Shown here piece after piece: positions 1-9,277 of a DNA stretch of 64,000 bases. A program made the position numbers and the translations under genes. Each line of letters opens with the position of its first letter. The first letter of the stretch is position 1. The stretch comes from Lachnospiraceae bacterium (GTDB lineage Bacteria > Bacillota > Clostridia > Lachnospirales > Lachnospiraceae): the NCBI GenBank assembly GCA_910573755.1, contig CAJTBO010000017.1, positions 1-64,000 of the forward strand, given 5' to 3'. The notes beneath the pieces were generated by a model. It did no database searches. It was not told the DNA's origin and worked only from the letters and a program-made list of their open reading frames with translations.

Positions 1-108
1 AATGAGAAAGTAATATCGAACTATGTAAAGAACCAAGGAAAAGAGTATAAGAAACTATATCGAAATGATGTGCCGGAAGGACAGTTGAGTGTGTATGATT
101 ATATGTAG
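1..108 (+). CDS. C-terminal end of an unrecognised protein
   Basis: Thirty-five codons open from the first base and ending at a TAG; the start lies outside the window. The tail is Lys/Tyr-rich and ends in SVYDYM. I do not recognise the family. It lies just upstream of a hairpin and a decayed Rpn-family remnant, so it could itself be part of a mobile or decayed gene. Confidence 0.45.
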   Translation, partial: NEKVISNYVKNQGKEYKKLYRNDVPEGQLSVYDYM

Positions 109-168
109 AGGCAGGGACAAGGAAGCCTCCATACCCCGCTTTTGAGGGAGCGGAGCGAGCGAAAAAGT

Positions 169-211
169 CAAGTGCTGTGAGAGGCGACGTAGGAGCCACT
201 CACAGTGCTTG
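169..211. repeat. Imperfect 13-bp inverted repeat (RNA-type hairpin)
   Basis: Arms CAAGTGCTGTGAG (169-181) and CTCACAGTGCTTG (199-211) pair over all 13 positions if two adjacent G-U wobbles are allowed, with a 17-nt loop. Wobble pairs at the RNA level suggest selection on the transcript. The surrounding 109-232 stretch is GC-rich and has no gene I can support. Confidence 0.5.
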
Positions 212-232
212 AGTGCTTGCACCGGGGTGGTT

Positions 233-472
233 GATTATAACGAAGAGGCTGTGCGCCGGGGGATCAGAGATGAGGCTTATGCGTAAGGTGAAACAATAGG
301 AGGGGCAAGAGGGATAGCGAAATCCATACTGCTGATATTGGAAAAAAAGGGCTCCGTTTCGGAGGAATTGAGAGCGGAGATTTTGGAGGAGAAGGATATA
401 GAGATACTGAAAGTCTGGCTGGGTATAGCCGCTGCATCAAATAATGTTGAAGAATATGTGAATGCAACATAA
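233..472 (+). pseudogene. Remnant of Rpn-family nuclease/transposase C-terminus
   Basis: One frame gives a tail like that of Rpn (PD-(D/E)XK) recombination-promoting nucleases: DYNEEAVRRGIRDEAYA, a TAA stop at 281-283, then a helical tail with ILLILEKKGSVSEELRAEI and a final VEEYVNAT before TAA at 470-472. There is no start or nuclease core, and a hairpin-bearing stretch replaces the upstream part. I read this as a decayed copy broken by an in-frame stop. A second Rpn-like fragment lies at 35.2 kb. Confidence 0.55.
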
Positions 473-680
473 GAAATGAACGGTTCCGATTGTTGGATTG
501 CAGCGGCAGCTTCAGGGGGAATGCAGATAAAAGCTTGATGGCTGCGGACAATAATAAGGCAGAAATTTAGCAGAAAAAGCGATAAAAACGCCGGTAGAAC
601 CGGATACTGAGAAAGCAGTTGCGTGCGGCTGCTTTTTTATGTTAAGATGATAAACAAGAGTGTAAAAAGGATATAAGGCG

Positions 681-1181
681 ATGATTAGCTTAAAGATAAA
701 AAATACAAAAGAATTTATGCAGAAGTTTCTGATGTCGGAAGCCTTTGCGGACTTTTTGCTGATGGAGGCAAGAGTTGACACGTTTGTCAGTTTTGATATT
801 GACGGGCGTATCAGGCGGGAATTTTATACGAAAGAAGAGCTGGAACTGCAGGAAATTTATGAATTTGCAGCCTGGGAGTCTGTGCGTCCGCAGGTAGTGC
901 AGATGGTGAAGGGGAAGCGTACACCGCTTCTGATGAAGCTGGTGCTTGTCTATATGCCCGGGAAGGCGGAAGCGCTGCTGGAAAAGGAAGAGCAGCCGGC
1001 AGGCAGCGGGAGTTTTGTTAAGTATCTGCTGTGTACGGTGAAGTATGAGAACGGTGGTATCATCATGACAGGCGGCATTTCCTATCAGGGATTTACGATG
1101 GACAAAGGACCGGAAAAGTGCTGGGATCAGGCGCTGTGCCGTCTGGCGGATGAAATAGGGCTGGAATATGAAATTATTTAG
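681..1181 (+). CDS. DUF5721-like hypothetical protein
   Basis: A 166-residue soluble protein with no signal peptide or membrane segment. The opening (MISLKIKNTKEFMQKFL) and the mixed alpha/beta pattern resemble DUF5721 proteins of Lachnospiraceae, whose role is unknown. The frame is open from an ATG preceded by AAGG. Its 3' end overlaps the next gene by 14 nt, so the two are probably cotranscribed and translationally linked. Family assignment is from memory of the N-terminal pattern only. Confidence 0.6.
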   Translation: MISLKIKNTKEFMQKFLMSEAFADFLLMEARVDTFVSFDIDGRIRREFYTKEELELQEIYEFAAWESVRPQVVQMVKGKRTPLLMKLVLVYMPGKAEALLEKEEQPAGSGSFVKYLLCTVKYENGGIIMTGGISYQGFTMDKGPEKCWDQALCRLADEIGLEYEII

Positions 1182-2163
1182 TTCATATAATAAAAAGGGC
1201 GGGCAGAAAAGCGGTGTCTTCCTGCTCGTGATATCTCTGGCGCTTTTACTGATCTTATTTTTGGCGGAGGGAAAAGGGTTTTCCGGCGGGTTGACCGGGA
1301 CGGTCGAACAGGACGCAGGCACGGAAGTTTCAGGGGATATCGTTAAAAAGGATATCCCTGAAGGCACTTTGGAGGTGCATTTTCTGGATGTGGGGCACGG
1401 GGATTCTACGCTGGTCATCTGCGGGGCGCATGCCATGATGATCGACTGTGGAGATAGTGCACAGGGGATGATGCTGCAGGAATATCTGTCGGATCATCAT
1501 GTGACAAAGCTGGATTATCTGATCTTGACTCATCCGGACAAGGATCATATCGGCGGTGCCCCCGCGGTTTTGACAAAGTTTTCCGTAGGGCAGGTTTTTC
1601 AGTCAGTGTTTCAGAAAGGGAGCGAGACGGAAGAAAGGCTGCAGCAGACATTAAAATTGAAAAATACAGACGCCGTGACTCCTGAGCCGGGAGCGGAATA
1701 TCAGTTGGGAGATGCGTGGTTTACGATCCTGGCTCCGAACGGTATTTATGAGGAGTCGAATGATTCTTCTATTGCCCTTTTGCTGCATTTCGGGGAAAAT
1801 ACCTTTTTATTTACCGGAGACGCAGAGAAAGAAGCGGAAGAAGATATGGTGGAAAACAGCGAAAACCCAGGGCGTTCCCTAAAAGCGGATGTCTATCAGG
1901 CAGGGCATCATGGCGATAAAAGTTCCAGTAAAAAGAAATTTTTATGTGCGGTTTCTCCCGAATACGCGGTGATCAGCTGTGACTATCAGGGGGAGAAGGG
2001 GCATCCCGATGCAGAGGTACTGGAACGGATGAAAGAAGCGGATATTAAGGTTTTTCGTACCGATGAGCAGGGAACCATTGTGGCGGTTTCCGACGGAAAA
2101 GACATTGTCTGGAGTTGTGCGCCTTCTGAGAGCTGGCAGGCAAGGGATTCGGAAAGCAGGTAA
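1168..2163 (+). CDS. ComEC/Rec2-like MBL-fold hydrolase, membrane anchored
   Basis: A 331-residue protein: one N-terminal membrane segment (about residues 12-31), a short linker, then a metallo-beta-lactamase domain. Visible metal-binding motifs are HFLDVGHGDS, LTHPDKDHIGG (the HxxxDH motif), FTGDAE and QAGHHG. This is the layout of free-standing ComEC/Rec2-type hydrolases, outer-face enzymes thought to act on nucleic acid or phosphoester substrates; the actual substrate is unknown. No ComEC channel domain is present, so it is not a full DNA-uptake protein. The start overlaps the previous gene. Confidence 0.8.
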   Translation: MKLFSSYNKKGGQKSGVFLLVISLALLLILFLAEGKGFSGGLTGTVEQDAGTEVSGDIVKKDIPEGTLEVHFLDVGHGDSTLVICGAHAMMIDCGDSAQGMMLQEYLSDHHVTKLDYLILTHPDKDHIGGAPAVLTKFSVGQVFQSVFQKGSETEERLQQTLKLKNTDAVTPEPGAEYQLGDAWFTILAPNGIYEESNDSSIALLLHFGENTFLFTGDAEKEAEEDMVENSENPGRSLKADVYQAGHHGDKSSSKKKFLCAVSPEYAVISCDYQGEKGHPDAEVLERMKEADIKVFRTDEQGTIVAVSDGKDIVWSCAPSESWQARDSESR

Positions 2164-2236
2164 GGACAAAGAGGCGGTCAGCCGGGCGCGAGTGCAAATT
2201 GTATGGTTAGAGGAACAGATCACGAATAAGCGGATT

Positions 2237-3529
2237 ATGAAAATAAAGAAAAGAAAATTCAGGACGGCAGTGTTTCTGACGATATTGTCAGTGCTTTTGC
2301 AGACCGTGCCGGTAAGGGCAACGGAGGAGGATGAGCAGCTGCCCACGGGACCGGACTGGGCGATAGACATGGATACGGCACCGGAAGTGGTGTCGGAAAG
2401 CGCTATTTTGATGGATGCTGACACAGGCGTCATATTATATGAAAAGAATATTCATGAAAAAATGTACCCGGCTTCTGTTACAAAGCTTCTGACTTGTCTG
2501 GTGGCATTTGAGCACAGCGAATTGACCGATGTGGTCACTTTTTCGCATGATGCAGTATTTGGCATTGAAAGAGGTTCTTCCAATATTGGCATAGATGAGG
2601 GGGAAGAGTTGACAATGGAAGAATGCTATTATGCGGCATTGCTGGAATCTGCCAATGAAGTCTCATCGGGGATTGCTGAACATGTGGGCGGCAGTATAGA
2701 AGGGTTTGCGGCGATGATGAATGCAAAGGTACAGGAACTCGGAGGAAGCGATTCTAATTTTGTGAATGCCAACGGACTGCATAACGATGAGCATTATACC
2801 AGCGCCTATGATATGGCGTTGGTCGGCCGTGCGTTTGTCCAAAATGAAGTACTTTTGGAAATGTCAGGGACCCCGTTTTATCATATTGCCGCTACGCCTG
2901 CACAAAAAGACGAAATTGACCTGCGGCATCATCATGGTATGCTGCCGGGGGGACAACGCGGCCAAAGCTGGATTTATGAATATACAATCGGAGGCAAAAA
3001 CGGATTTACTGTTACGTCAAGGCAGACCCTTGTGACTTTTGCGGAGAAGGACGGGCACAGGCTGGTCTGTGTGGTGATGAAGGTAGAGAAACCGGATCAT
3101 TACCGAGACTCTACCCATCTGTTTGATTACGGCTTTGCCTGTTACGAAGATCCTTCCATAAGGGCGCTGATCGACGCGAAGGCTGAAGAACTGAATCCCG
3201 TGCAGGAGGAGGAGACGCCGCAGACAGAGGAGCAGTCCGGGGGACTTACGGCCGGGGAGATGGAAAACGGTGCAGGCAGTCTGGACGATGAAGGGGAAAC
3301 GAATCCGGAGGAAGCGGACGGGCAGGAAGAAGAGAGCAGGGAACCGGAGCAGAAGAAATCCGGCGGGATACCGGTATTGACTATTATAGTCATAGCGGTG
3401 GTCCTGGCAGCGGTGGCAGTCTGTGTGCTGATTATATACCGCAGCTATAGAAGAGAACAGGAGAGACGGCGCAGGCAGGCGGAGATCATGGCAAGGCACC
3501 GGGCGAGAAAGCTGCAGCAGGCGGAATGA
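2237..3529 (+). CDS. D-alanyl-D-alanine carboxypeptidase (DacF-like, S11)
   Basis: A 430-residue penicillin-binding protein that trims the terminal D-Ala from peptidoglycan stem peptides outside the cell. I chose ATG 2237 because it begins a typical signal peptide (MKIKKRKFRTAVFLTILSVL, cleavage near VRAT); the open frame extends further upstream but without secretion features. Motifs: SxxK in PASVTK, SxN in ESANE, and in place of KTG the triad reads KNG (GGKNGFT). An acidic linker (about residues 325-380) leads to a C-terminal membrane helix (GGIPVLTIIVIAVVLAAV) and a basic tail. The altered KTG motif is unusual and may reduce activity or mark a sequence variant. Confidence 0.85.
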   Translation: MKIKKRKFRTAVFLTILSVLLQTVPVRATEEDEQLPTGPDWAIDMDTAPEVVSESAILMDADTGVILYEKNIHEKMYPASVTKLLTCLVAFEHSELTDVVTFSHDAVFGIERGSSNIGIDEGEELTMEECYYAALLESANEVSSGIAEHVGGSIEGFAAMMNAKVQELGGSDSNFVNANGLHNDEHYTSAYDMALVGRAFVQNEVLLEMSGTPFYHIAATPAQKDEIDLRHHHGMLPGGQRGQSWIYEYTIGGKNGFTVTSRQTLVTFAEKDGHRLVCVVMKVEKPDHYRDSTHLFDYGFACYEDPSIRALIDAKAEELNPVQEEETPQTEEQSGGLTAGEMENGAGSLDDEGETNPEEADGQEEESREPEQKKSGGIPVLTIIVIAVVLAAVAVCVLIIYRSYRREQERRRRQAEIMARHRARKLQQAE

Positions 3530-3671
3530 GCCTTTGGCTGTACCCAAATATTAAAGTGCTTCAGAGCGGAAGAATAAATGAAATGGTTAAGCGGGCGGAA
3601 ACGAATGTATTTTGCCGTATAAAAGAACGCAGGACTGCAAAGAACAGCGCAGGATCAGAAAGAGGAAAGAG

Positions 3672-4163
3672 ATGGACCGGGACGAAAGAGAAGATAAAAA
3701 AGCGATATTACAGGAGCCAAGACAGGAACAGGCGGTGGAAGCCTTTCTGAATGGCTGCAACTGCGCGCAGGCCGTATTTTCCACCTATGCGGATCTGTTT
3801 GGGATCGACAGGCAGACGGCGATGAATATGACCAATTCCATGGGAGGCGGCATCAGCAGGCTGCGGGAGGTATGCGGCACCGTATCGGCACTGGCTCTTT
3901 TGACAGGGCTTGCGGAGGGGGATGTAGATCCGCAGGATCTGAAGGCGAGAGAAAAGGTCTATCAGAGGACAAGGGAACTGCTGGCGAAATTTGAGGAGGA
4001 AAACGGCTCTTTGGTCTGCCGGGAACTGCTTGGAATCTTAGGGCGTGAAAAAGCGGCGCGGCCTTCGGAGAGAACGCCGGAATATTATAAAAAGCGTCCC
4101 TGCGCGAAGTTTGTGGCATGTGCGGCGAGGATCGTGGAGGAGGAACTGCTGCAGCTTTCGTAA
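3672..4163 (+). CDS. C_GCAxxG_C_C-type Cys-rich redox protein
   Basis: A 163-residue protein with the spaced-cysteine pattern of the C_GCAxxG_C_C family: GCNCAQAVF, then GGGISRLREVCGTVSAL, later VCRELLG and a C-terminal KRPCAKFVACA. Members are small proteins often encoded near redox or metal genes; the function is not established. ATG 3672 follows AGAGGAAAGAG at good distance; an in-frame start 60 nt upstream has no ribosome site. Nothing nearby reveals a partner. Confidence 0.75.
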   Translation: MDRDEREDKKAILQEPRQEQAVEAFLNGCNCAQAVFSTYADLFGIDRQTAMNMTNSMGGGISRLREVCGTVSALALLTGLAEGDVDPQDLKAREKVYQRTRELLAKFEEENGSLVCRELLGILGREKAARPSERTPEYYKKRPCAKFVACAARIVEEELLQLS

Positions 4164-4284
4164 CAGAGAGGCCGAAGGCTGAGCTATTCCATTTTCCATG
4201 CGACAAATGAACTATTGCCGGATCATAGTCAGGGAAAGGGCAGGTTGACGGACAGCCTGCAGGCAACAGGCAGGATAGGGCATG

Positions 4285-5196
4285 CTATTTCACAATGGTC
4301 ATCGGGTCTTTTTCCGCCTCTGCCAAAATGTTGGTTTTAGATTTATAATAGGTAAAATTCATCGGTTCGCTCCCTGCGATCTGCATATATTCGGAAGGGG
4401 TGCAGCCGGCGATCTCTTTAAAGACGCGGTTGAAATTCCGTACATTCTGAAAACCGCAGGAAAAAGCGATCTGTGTCATCGGCGTATCGGAGCGGATAAG
4501 GAGTTCCGAAGCCAGAGTGATGCGGATCGTATTTAAATATCGGATAAAACCGGTGCCGGTGAGCTGTTTGAATACTTTGGAGAAATGGCTGGGAGAAAAG
4601 TGCATTTTTTCGGCTGCCATTTCCAGTGTGATGTTTTCGGCGGCATGTTCTTCCATATAAGAGAGAAGGTTCTGGAAGTCTTCCAGCATGGCGATCCGGC
4701 GGTTTTTCATAACGCCGCCCTGATCTGCGGGCATAACACGCAAAAGCCGGAACCAGAAGTCCTGCAGGCCGGCGCGGACAATATCCTGATAGTAGGCTTC
4801 CCTTTCGGACAATTCGGTATCGATAAGCTTTTCCAGCGCCAGCAGGCGCTCTTTTAAACCGGATTTTTTCAGTTCTTCTGCAGTCAGGAAGGGCTTTGCA
4901 AAACAATGGTATGTATAGTGGCTGCTGATCAGGCCGGTATCAAAAATGATAAAGTCCAGTATGGAGTCCTTGCTGTAGGAATCGCTGTAGTGGATCTCGC
5001 CGGAATCGCAGACCACAAGATCCCCCTCCCGGGCGGTGAAGGCATGGTTTGTCACCTGCATCCGGATGGAACCGCGTTTGATGTAGAGCAGTTCGATCTC
5101 GCGGTGCCAGTGGGCTACAAAGCTGATATTTTCGTATGCCCGGTGCCAGACCATCAGGTCGGTAGTGTAGTTTCTTACTTCGTGAAAGGCTTTCAT
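4285..5196 (-). CDS. AraC-family regulator with cupin sensor domain
   Basis: A 303-residue transcription factor. The N-terminal half is an AraC-type cupin (HWHREIELLYIKRGSIRMQV, EGDLVVCDSGEIHY) that would bind a sugar; the last 100 residues form the two-helix-turn-helix DNA-binding domain (ITLEMAAEKMHFSPSHFSKV, TQIAFSCGFQNVRNFNRVFK). It is transcribed away from fucI across a 378-bp gap, the usual arrangement for a local activator, so control of the fucose genes is a reasonable inference. The effector is not shown by the sequence. Confidence 0.85.
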   Translation of the reverse strand: MKAFHEVRNYTTDLMVWHRAYENISFVAHWHREIELLYIKRGSIRMQVTNHAFTAREGDLVVCDSGEIHYSDSYSKDSILDFIIFDTGLISSHYTYHCFAKPFLTAEELKKSGLKERLLALEKLIDTELSEREAYYQDIVRAGLQDFWFRLLRVMPADQGGVMKNRRIAMLEDFQNLLSYMEEHAAENITLEMAAEKMHFSPSHFSKVFKQLTGTGFIRYLNTIRITLASELLIRSDTPMTQIAFSCGFQNVRNFNRVFKEIAGCTPSEYMQIAGSEPMNFTYYKSKTNILAEAEKDPMTIVK

Positions 5197-5354
5197 AATA
5201 TTTTAAAGTGAGGGTGCTGTTGTTGAATGGTGGGAATTATGCATAATTGCCAAAAACAGTACATAATTTTTTGTTCTGTAAGAAATTATAACCTAAACAA
5301 CAGGGATAGTCCAGAAAAATCACAAAAATTGTCCATATGATAATGTAAATATGT

Positions 5355-5574
5355 CTACCAATTTCGAAAAAATGTTGTATAATGTAGCTTATGAGAAGAT
5401 GCGGAGCAGATTCTCATAAAAGGCGCGTATTATGCGCCGCAATCTAATGACAGAAAGCGCAGTTTGCTTTCTGGAATGTAGCTTATGAGAAGATGCGGAG
5501 CAAAAATGCGAGGCATTTGAGCGAGTATGGCTTCTGTAAACATCACACAAATTCATTATGGAGGGAAATGTATT
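5355..5574 (+). promoter_or_regulatory. fucI promoter and structured leader with 28-bp direct repeat
   Basis: A consensus TATAAT (5378-5383) has a poor -35 (CTACCA, 17-bp spacer), as expected for an activator-dependent promoter. The leader contains a 28-bp direct repeat (5381-5408 and 5475-5502, identical) and several short hairpins: TATGAGAA/TTCTCATA, GGCGC/GCGCC and AGAAAGC/GCTTTCT. The first repeat copy begins in the -10 element. The AT-rich part upstream (5200-5355) has no gene and probably holds the AraC sites. Confidence 0.5.
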
Positions 5575-7383
5575 ATGGCAAAAAACAGATATATCGGTGA
5601 GTATCCGGTAATCGGCATCAGACCTACGATCGACGGCCGCAGGGGTGCGCTGAAGGTAAGGGAGTCTCTGGAAGAGCAGACAATGAACATGGCGAAATCC
5701 GCTGCGAAATTATTTGAGGAAAATCTGAAATATTCCAACGGTGAACCTGTGAAGGTCGTGATCGCCGATACGACTATCGGGCGCGTTGCGGAATCTGCGG
5801 CATGCGAAGCGAAATTCAGAAAAGAAGGCGTTGCGATCACCCTGACCGTAACTCCCTGCTGGTGCTACGGTTCCGAGACAATGGATATGAATCCGCAGAC
5901 CATCAAGGCAGTCTGGGGCTTTAACGGCACGGAGAGGCCTGGTGCTGTTTATCTGGCATCCGTACTGGCTACCCATGCACAGAAGGGCCTTCCCGCTTTC
6001 GGTATTTACGGTCATGAAGTGCTGGAAGCCGATGATACATCCATCCCGGCTGACGTGGAAGCGAAGCTTCTGCGGTTTGGACGCGCGGCAGTGGCGGCAG
6101 CTTCCATGAGAGATAAATCCTATCTCCAGATCGGTTCCGTTACGATGGGTATCGGCGGTTCCATCATCGATCAGGCATTTATAGAAGAGTATCTCGGCAT
6201 GCGTGTGGAATCCGTTGACGAGGTGGAGATCCTGCGCAGAATAGATGAACATATTTATAACGAAGACGATTATCAGAAGGCTCTTGCATGGATCAAGGAA
6301 AACTGCAAGGAAGGCTGGGACAAGAATCCTGATTTCGTAAGAAGTTCCGATGAGAAGAAGGAAAAAGACTGGGAGTTCATCGCAAAGATGGCGGTGATCA
6401 TCGAAGATCTGTATCAGGGCAACCCGAACCTGCCGGAAGGCTGTGAAGAGGAGGCAGTAGGCCACAACGCGATCTGCGGCGGTTTTCAGGGACAGAGACA
6501 GTGGACGGACCACTGGCCCAACTGTGATTTTCCTGAAGCTATGCTGAATACTTCCTTCGACTGGAACGGCGCAAGAGAGCCCTTCATTCTGGCGACGGAG
6601 AACGATGTGCTGAACGGCCTCGGTATGCTGTTTATGAAGCTTCTCACCAACAGGGCGCAGATGTTTGCCGATGTTCGTACCTGCTGGAGCGACACTTCCG
6701 TGAAGAGAGTGACAGGTTACGATATCGAAGGCCATGCGAAAGATGCAAACGGCTTTATCCATCTGATCAACTCCGGCGCGTGCTGTCTGGATGCATCCGG
6801 CGTCTGCAAGGACGAGAACGGCAACGCTGTTATGAAGGAGTGGTACAATATAACAGAGGAAGACCAGAAAGCCATCATGGATGCAACGGAATGGTGTGCG
6901 GCTGACAACGGATATTTCCGCGGCGGCGGTTTCTCATCAAGATTTGAGACAAAGGCTGAGATGCCTGCGACCATGATCCGTCTGAATCTGGTAAAAGGCA
7001 TTGGCCCCGTACTGCAGATCGCAGAAGGCTGGACCGTGGCTCTGCCGGAAGAAGTTTCCGACACGCTCTGGAAGAGAACGGACTACACATGGCCCTGCAC
7101 ATGGTTCGCTCCGAGAACGGACGGCAGGGAGGGAAGTCCTTTCAAGACCGCTTATGACGTGATGAATAACTGGGGTGCCAACCACGGCGCGATCTCCTAT
7201 GGCCACATCGGTGCAGACCTGATAACCATGTGTTCCATGCTGAGAATTCCGGTGGCAATGCATAATGTACCGGCAGACGATATCTTCCGTCCGGCCGCAT
7301 GGGGCGCTTTCGGTATGGATAAAGAGGGTGCGGACTACAGAGCATGCTCCAACTATGGACCTATGTACAAGACAGTAAAATAA
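5575..7383 (+). CDS. fucI: L-fucose isomerase
   Basis: A 602-residue cytosolic enzyme converting L-fucose to L-fuculose, the first step of fucose breakdown; the family normally has about 590-600 residues. Recognisable blocks include [67 protein letters not shown] followed by the acidic metal ligand in ATENDVLNG, and a C-terminal [12 protein letters not shown] that contributes the metal-binding His. ATG 5575 is preceded by GGAGGG; an upstream in-frame ATG at 5527 lacks a ribosome site. It is the first gene of the fucose module and ends at a strong hairpin. Confidence 0.95.
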   Translation: MAKNRYIGEYPVIGIRPTIDGRRGALKVRESLEEQTMNMAKSAAKLFEENLKYSNGEPVKVVIADTTIGRVAESAACEAKFRKEGVAITLTVTPCWCYGSETMDMNPQTIKAVWGFNGTERPGAVYLASVLATHAQKGLPAFGIYGHEVLEADDTSIPADVEAKLLRFGRAAVAAASMRDKSYLQIGSVTMGIGGSIIDQAFIEEYLGMRVESVDEVEILRRIDEHIYNEDDYQKALAWIKENCKEGWDKNPDFVRSSDEKKEKDWEFIAKMAVIIEDLYQGNPNLPEGCEEEAVGHNAICGGFQGQRQWTDHWPNCDFPEAMLNTSFDWNGAREPFILATENDVLNGLGMLFMKLLTNRAQMFADVRTCWSDTSVKRVTGYDIEGHAKDANGFIHLINSGACCLDASGVCKDENGNAVMKEWYNITEEDQKAIMDATEWCAADNGYFRGGGFSSRFETKAEMPATMIRLNLVKGIGPVLQIAEGWTVALPEEVSDTLWKRTDYTWPCTWFAPRTDGREGSPFKTAYDVMNNWGANHGAISYGHIGADLITMCSMLRIPVAMHNVPADDIFRPAAWGAFGMDKEGADYRACSNYGPMYKTVK

Positions 7384-7397
7384 AATTGCTGAAGTAA

Positions 7398-7437
7398 GAA
7401 ATCCCGGTACAGCAGGTATCATCTGTACCGGGATTTC
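7398..7437 (+). terminator. 15-bp perfect hairpin after fucI
   Basis: GAAATCCCGGTACAG (7398-7412) and CTGTACCGGGATTTC (7423-7437) form a perfect 15-bp stem with a 10-nt loop, 14 bases after the fucI stop. There is no run of T after it, so it may act as an mRNA 3'-end stabiliser or partial attenuator rather than a full terminator. Confidence 0.55.
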
Positions 7438-7456
7438 TGCACTGGTATGTTAAAAG

Positions 7457-7780
7457 GATACTGCGGAACTGGAAACAGCAGTATCAGATGAAGCGCATAA
7501 CTCGATTTACAGACGCAGAGCGGCTGTGGATCGAGTTGGGTGAGTATGTGCAGAATATGATACTGCGGAACTGGAAACAGCAGTATCAGATGAAGCGCAT
7601 AACTCGATTTACAGACGCAGGGCGGCTGTGGATCGAGTTGGACCAGTATGCGCAGAATATGATACTGCGGAACTGGAAACAGCAGTATCAGATGAAGCGC
7701 ATAACTCGATTTACAGACGCAGAGCGGCTGTGGATCGAGTTGGGTGAGTATGTGCAGAATATGATACTGCGGAACTGGAA
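7457..7780. repeat. 102-bp tandem repeat array, three full copies plus 18 bp
   Basis: Units start at 7457, 7559 and 7661, each 102 bp, with a fourth fragment at 7763-7780 that runs straight into the TAGGAGG ribosome site of the next gene. Copies differ at only a few bases. Each unit holds two hairpins: GATACTGC/GCAGTATC and AACTCGAT/ATCGAGTT (8-bp perfect arms). Because 102 is a multiple of 3 the array stays open in one frame as a 34-residue repeat, but the hairpins and position suggest an RNA-level role between fucI and the kinase. Confidence 0.85.
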
Positions 7781-7797
7781 TAGGAGGTATTTGATAT

Positions 7798-9276
7798 ATG
7801 AGTAAAAGAGTACTTGCCTTTGATTTCGGCGCCTCTTCAGGGCGTGCGATCATCGGGGAATATGACGGAGAGAGGATCACATTACAGGAGGTACACAGGT
7901 TTTCCAACGATCCGGTCATCATCGGGGATACGATGTACTGGGATACATTGCGCCTGTTTTTTGAGATGAAACAGGGTATGGTGAAGGCGAAACATGCGGG
8001 CGGCTTCGAGAGCATCGGCATCGATACCTGGGGCGTGGATTTCGGTATGATCGACAAGGGAGGGCGGCTCCTTGAAAATCCGATTCATTACCGGGATGCC
8101 AGAACGGTGGGGCTGATCGAAGAGAGCTTTAAGTTGATCGACAGAGAAAAATTTTACGGCATCACGGGCCTGCAGTTTATGGAATTCAACACGGCGTTCC
8201 AGCTGTTATCCCTTGTCAGGGAGAGACCGGAGGTGTTTGAGAGAACGGATAAGATCCTGCTGACACCGGATCTTCTGGGATATTTCCTGACGGGGGAAAA
8301 GCATGCGGAGTTTTCCATCGCATCCACGACCCAGCTGATGGATGCCTATACCGGCAAGTGGTCGAAGGAAGTGCTGGACGCGCTGGGAATCCCCGGACGG
8401 ATCCTGCCGGAGATCATCCCCTGCGGTACAAAGGCAGGAAAAGTGACGGATGCCATAAAGGAGGAACTGGGACTGGAAGGTGACATTGATGTCATCGCAG
8501 TTGCGGGCCATGATACCCAGAGTGCTATGGTCAGCGTGCCGACACAGGAAAAAGACTTTATCTTTATGAGCTGCGGTACCTGGTCTTTATTCGGGACAGA
8601 ACTGGATAAGCCCCTGATCAACGAAACCTCTTCCAGACTGGATATCACAAACGAGTCCGGCTATGGAGGAAGGATCTCCTTCCTGAAAAATATCATCGGA
8701 CTGTGGATGATTCAGGAGAGCCGCCGTCAGTGGATCCGGGAGGGAAGGGAATACAGCTTCGGCGAGATGGAAAAGATGGCGCAGGAGGCGGAGCCGCTGA
8801 AGTGCTTCGTGGATACGGCGGCGCCGGAATTTAACCCTGCCGGCAATATCCCGAGAAGAATCCGGGAATACTGCGAAAAAACAGGCCAGTATGTGCCGCA
8901 GAGCGACGGTGAGATCGTGCGCTGCATCAACCAGAGCCTTGCCATGAAGTACAGAAACACGATCGATCAGATCAAGGCCTGCACCGGAAAGGAATATCCT
9001 GTGATCTACATGCTGGGCGGCGGTATCCAGAGCCACATGCTCTGTCAGCTCACAGCCAGCGCCTGCCACCGCGAAGTATCCGCAGGCCCCATCGAAGCCA
9101 CGGTATACGGCAACATTGCACTTCAGCTTATGGCAACCGGTGAGATCAAAGATATTAACGAGGCACGCCGCGTCATCGCCGCTTCCGAGCCCATCGCGCA
9201 TTATGCGCCGCAGGATGGGGAAGTGTGGGAGGAAGCATACAAAACCTATCTGAAGGTGACCGGACAGGAAGCATAA
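7798..9276 (+). CDS. Fuculokinase / rhamnulokinase (FGGY family, RhaB-like)
   Basis: A 492-residue FGGY sugar kinase. It opens with the phosphate-binding loop AFDFGASSGRAIIG, has GIDTWGVDFGMID, VAGHDTQSAM and MSCGTWSLFG, and a C-terminal adenine-site block MLGGGIQSHMLCQLTA. Sequence style is closer to rhamnulokinase than to classical FucK, but the position after fucI and the absence of rhamnose genes point to L-fuculose as substrate, giving L-fuculose 1-phosphate. No fuculose-phosphate aldolase is in the window. A TAGGAGG ribosome site lies 10 bases upstream of ATG; the next gene starts one base after its stop. Confidence 0.88.
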   Translation: MSKRVLAFDFGASSGRAIIGEYDGERITLQEVHRFSNDPVIIGDTMYWDTLRLFFEMKQGMVKAKHAGGFESIGIDTWGVDFGMIDKGGRLLENPIHYRDARTVGLIEESFKLIDREKFYGITGLQFMEFNTAFQLLSLVRERPEVFERTDKILLTPDLLGYFLTGEKHAEFSIASTTQLMDAYTGKWSKEVLDALGIPGRILPEIIPCGTKAGKVTDAIKEELGLEGDIDVIAVAGHDTQSAMVSVPTQEKDFIFMSCGTWSLFGTELDKPLINETSSRLDITNESGYGGRISFLKNIIGLWMIQESRRQWIREGREYSFGEMEKMAQEAEPLKCFVDTAAPEFNPAGNIPRRIREYCEKTGQYVPQSDGEIVRCINQSLAMKYRNTIDQIKACTGKEYPVIYMLGGGIQSHMLCQLTASACHREVSAGPIEATVYGNIALQLMATGEIKDINEARRVIAASEPIAHYAPQDGEVWEEAYKTYLKVTGQEA

Positions 9277-9277
9277 T

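Noticed and set aside
690-1436. 248-residue minus-strand frame
   Set aside because: Antisense to two well-supported genes, His/Leu/Pro-rich composition typical of a shadow frame.
5527-5574. Longer N-terminus for fucose isomerase
   Set aside because: The upstream ATG lacks a ribosome site, while GGAGGG lies correctly before ATG 5575.
7488-7805. Repetitive 105-residue frame with three 34-residue units
   Set aside because: The units carry perfect hairpins and the frame ends within the start of the kinase gene; no ribosome site precedes its ATG. More likely structured non-coding repeats whose length is a multiple of three.
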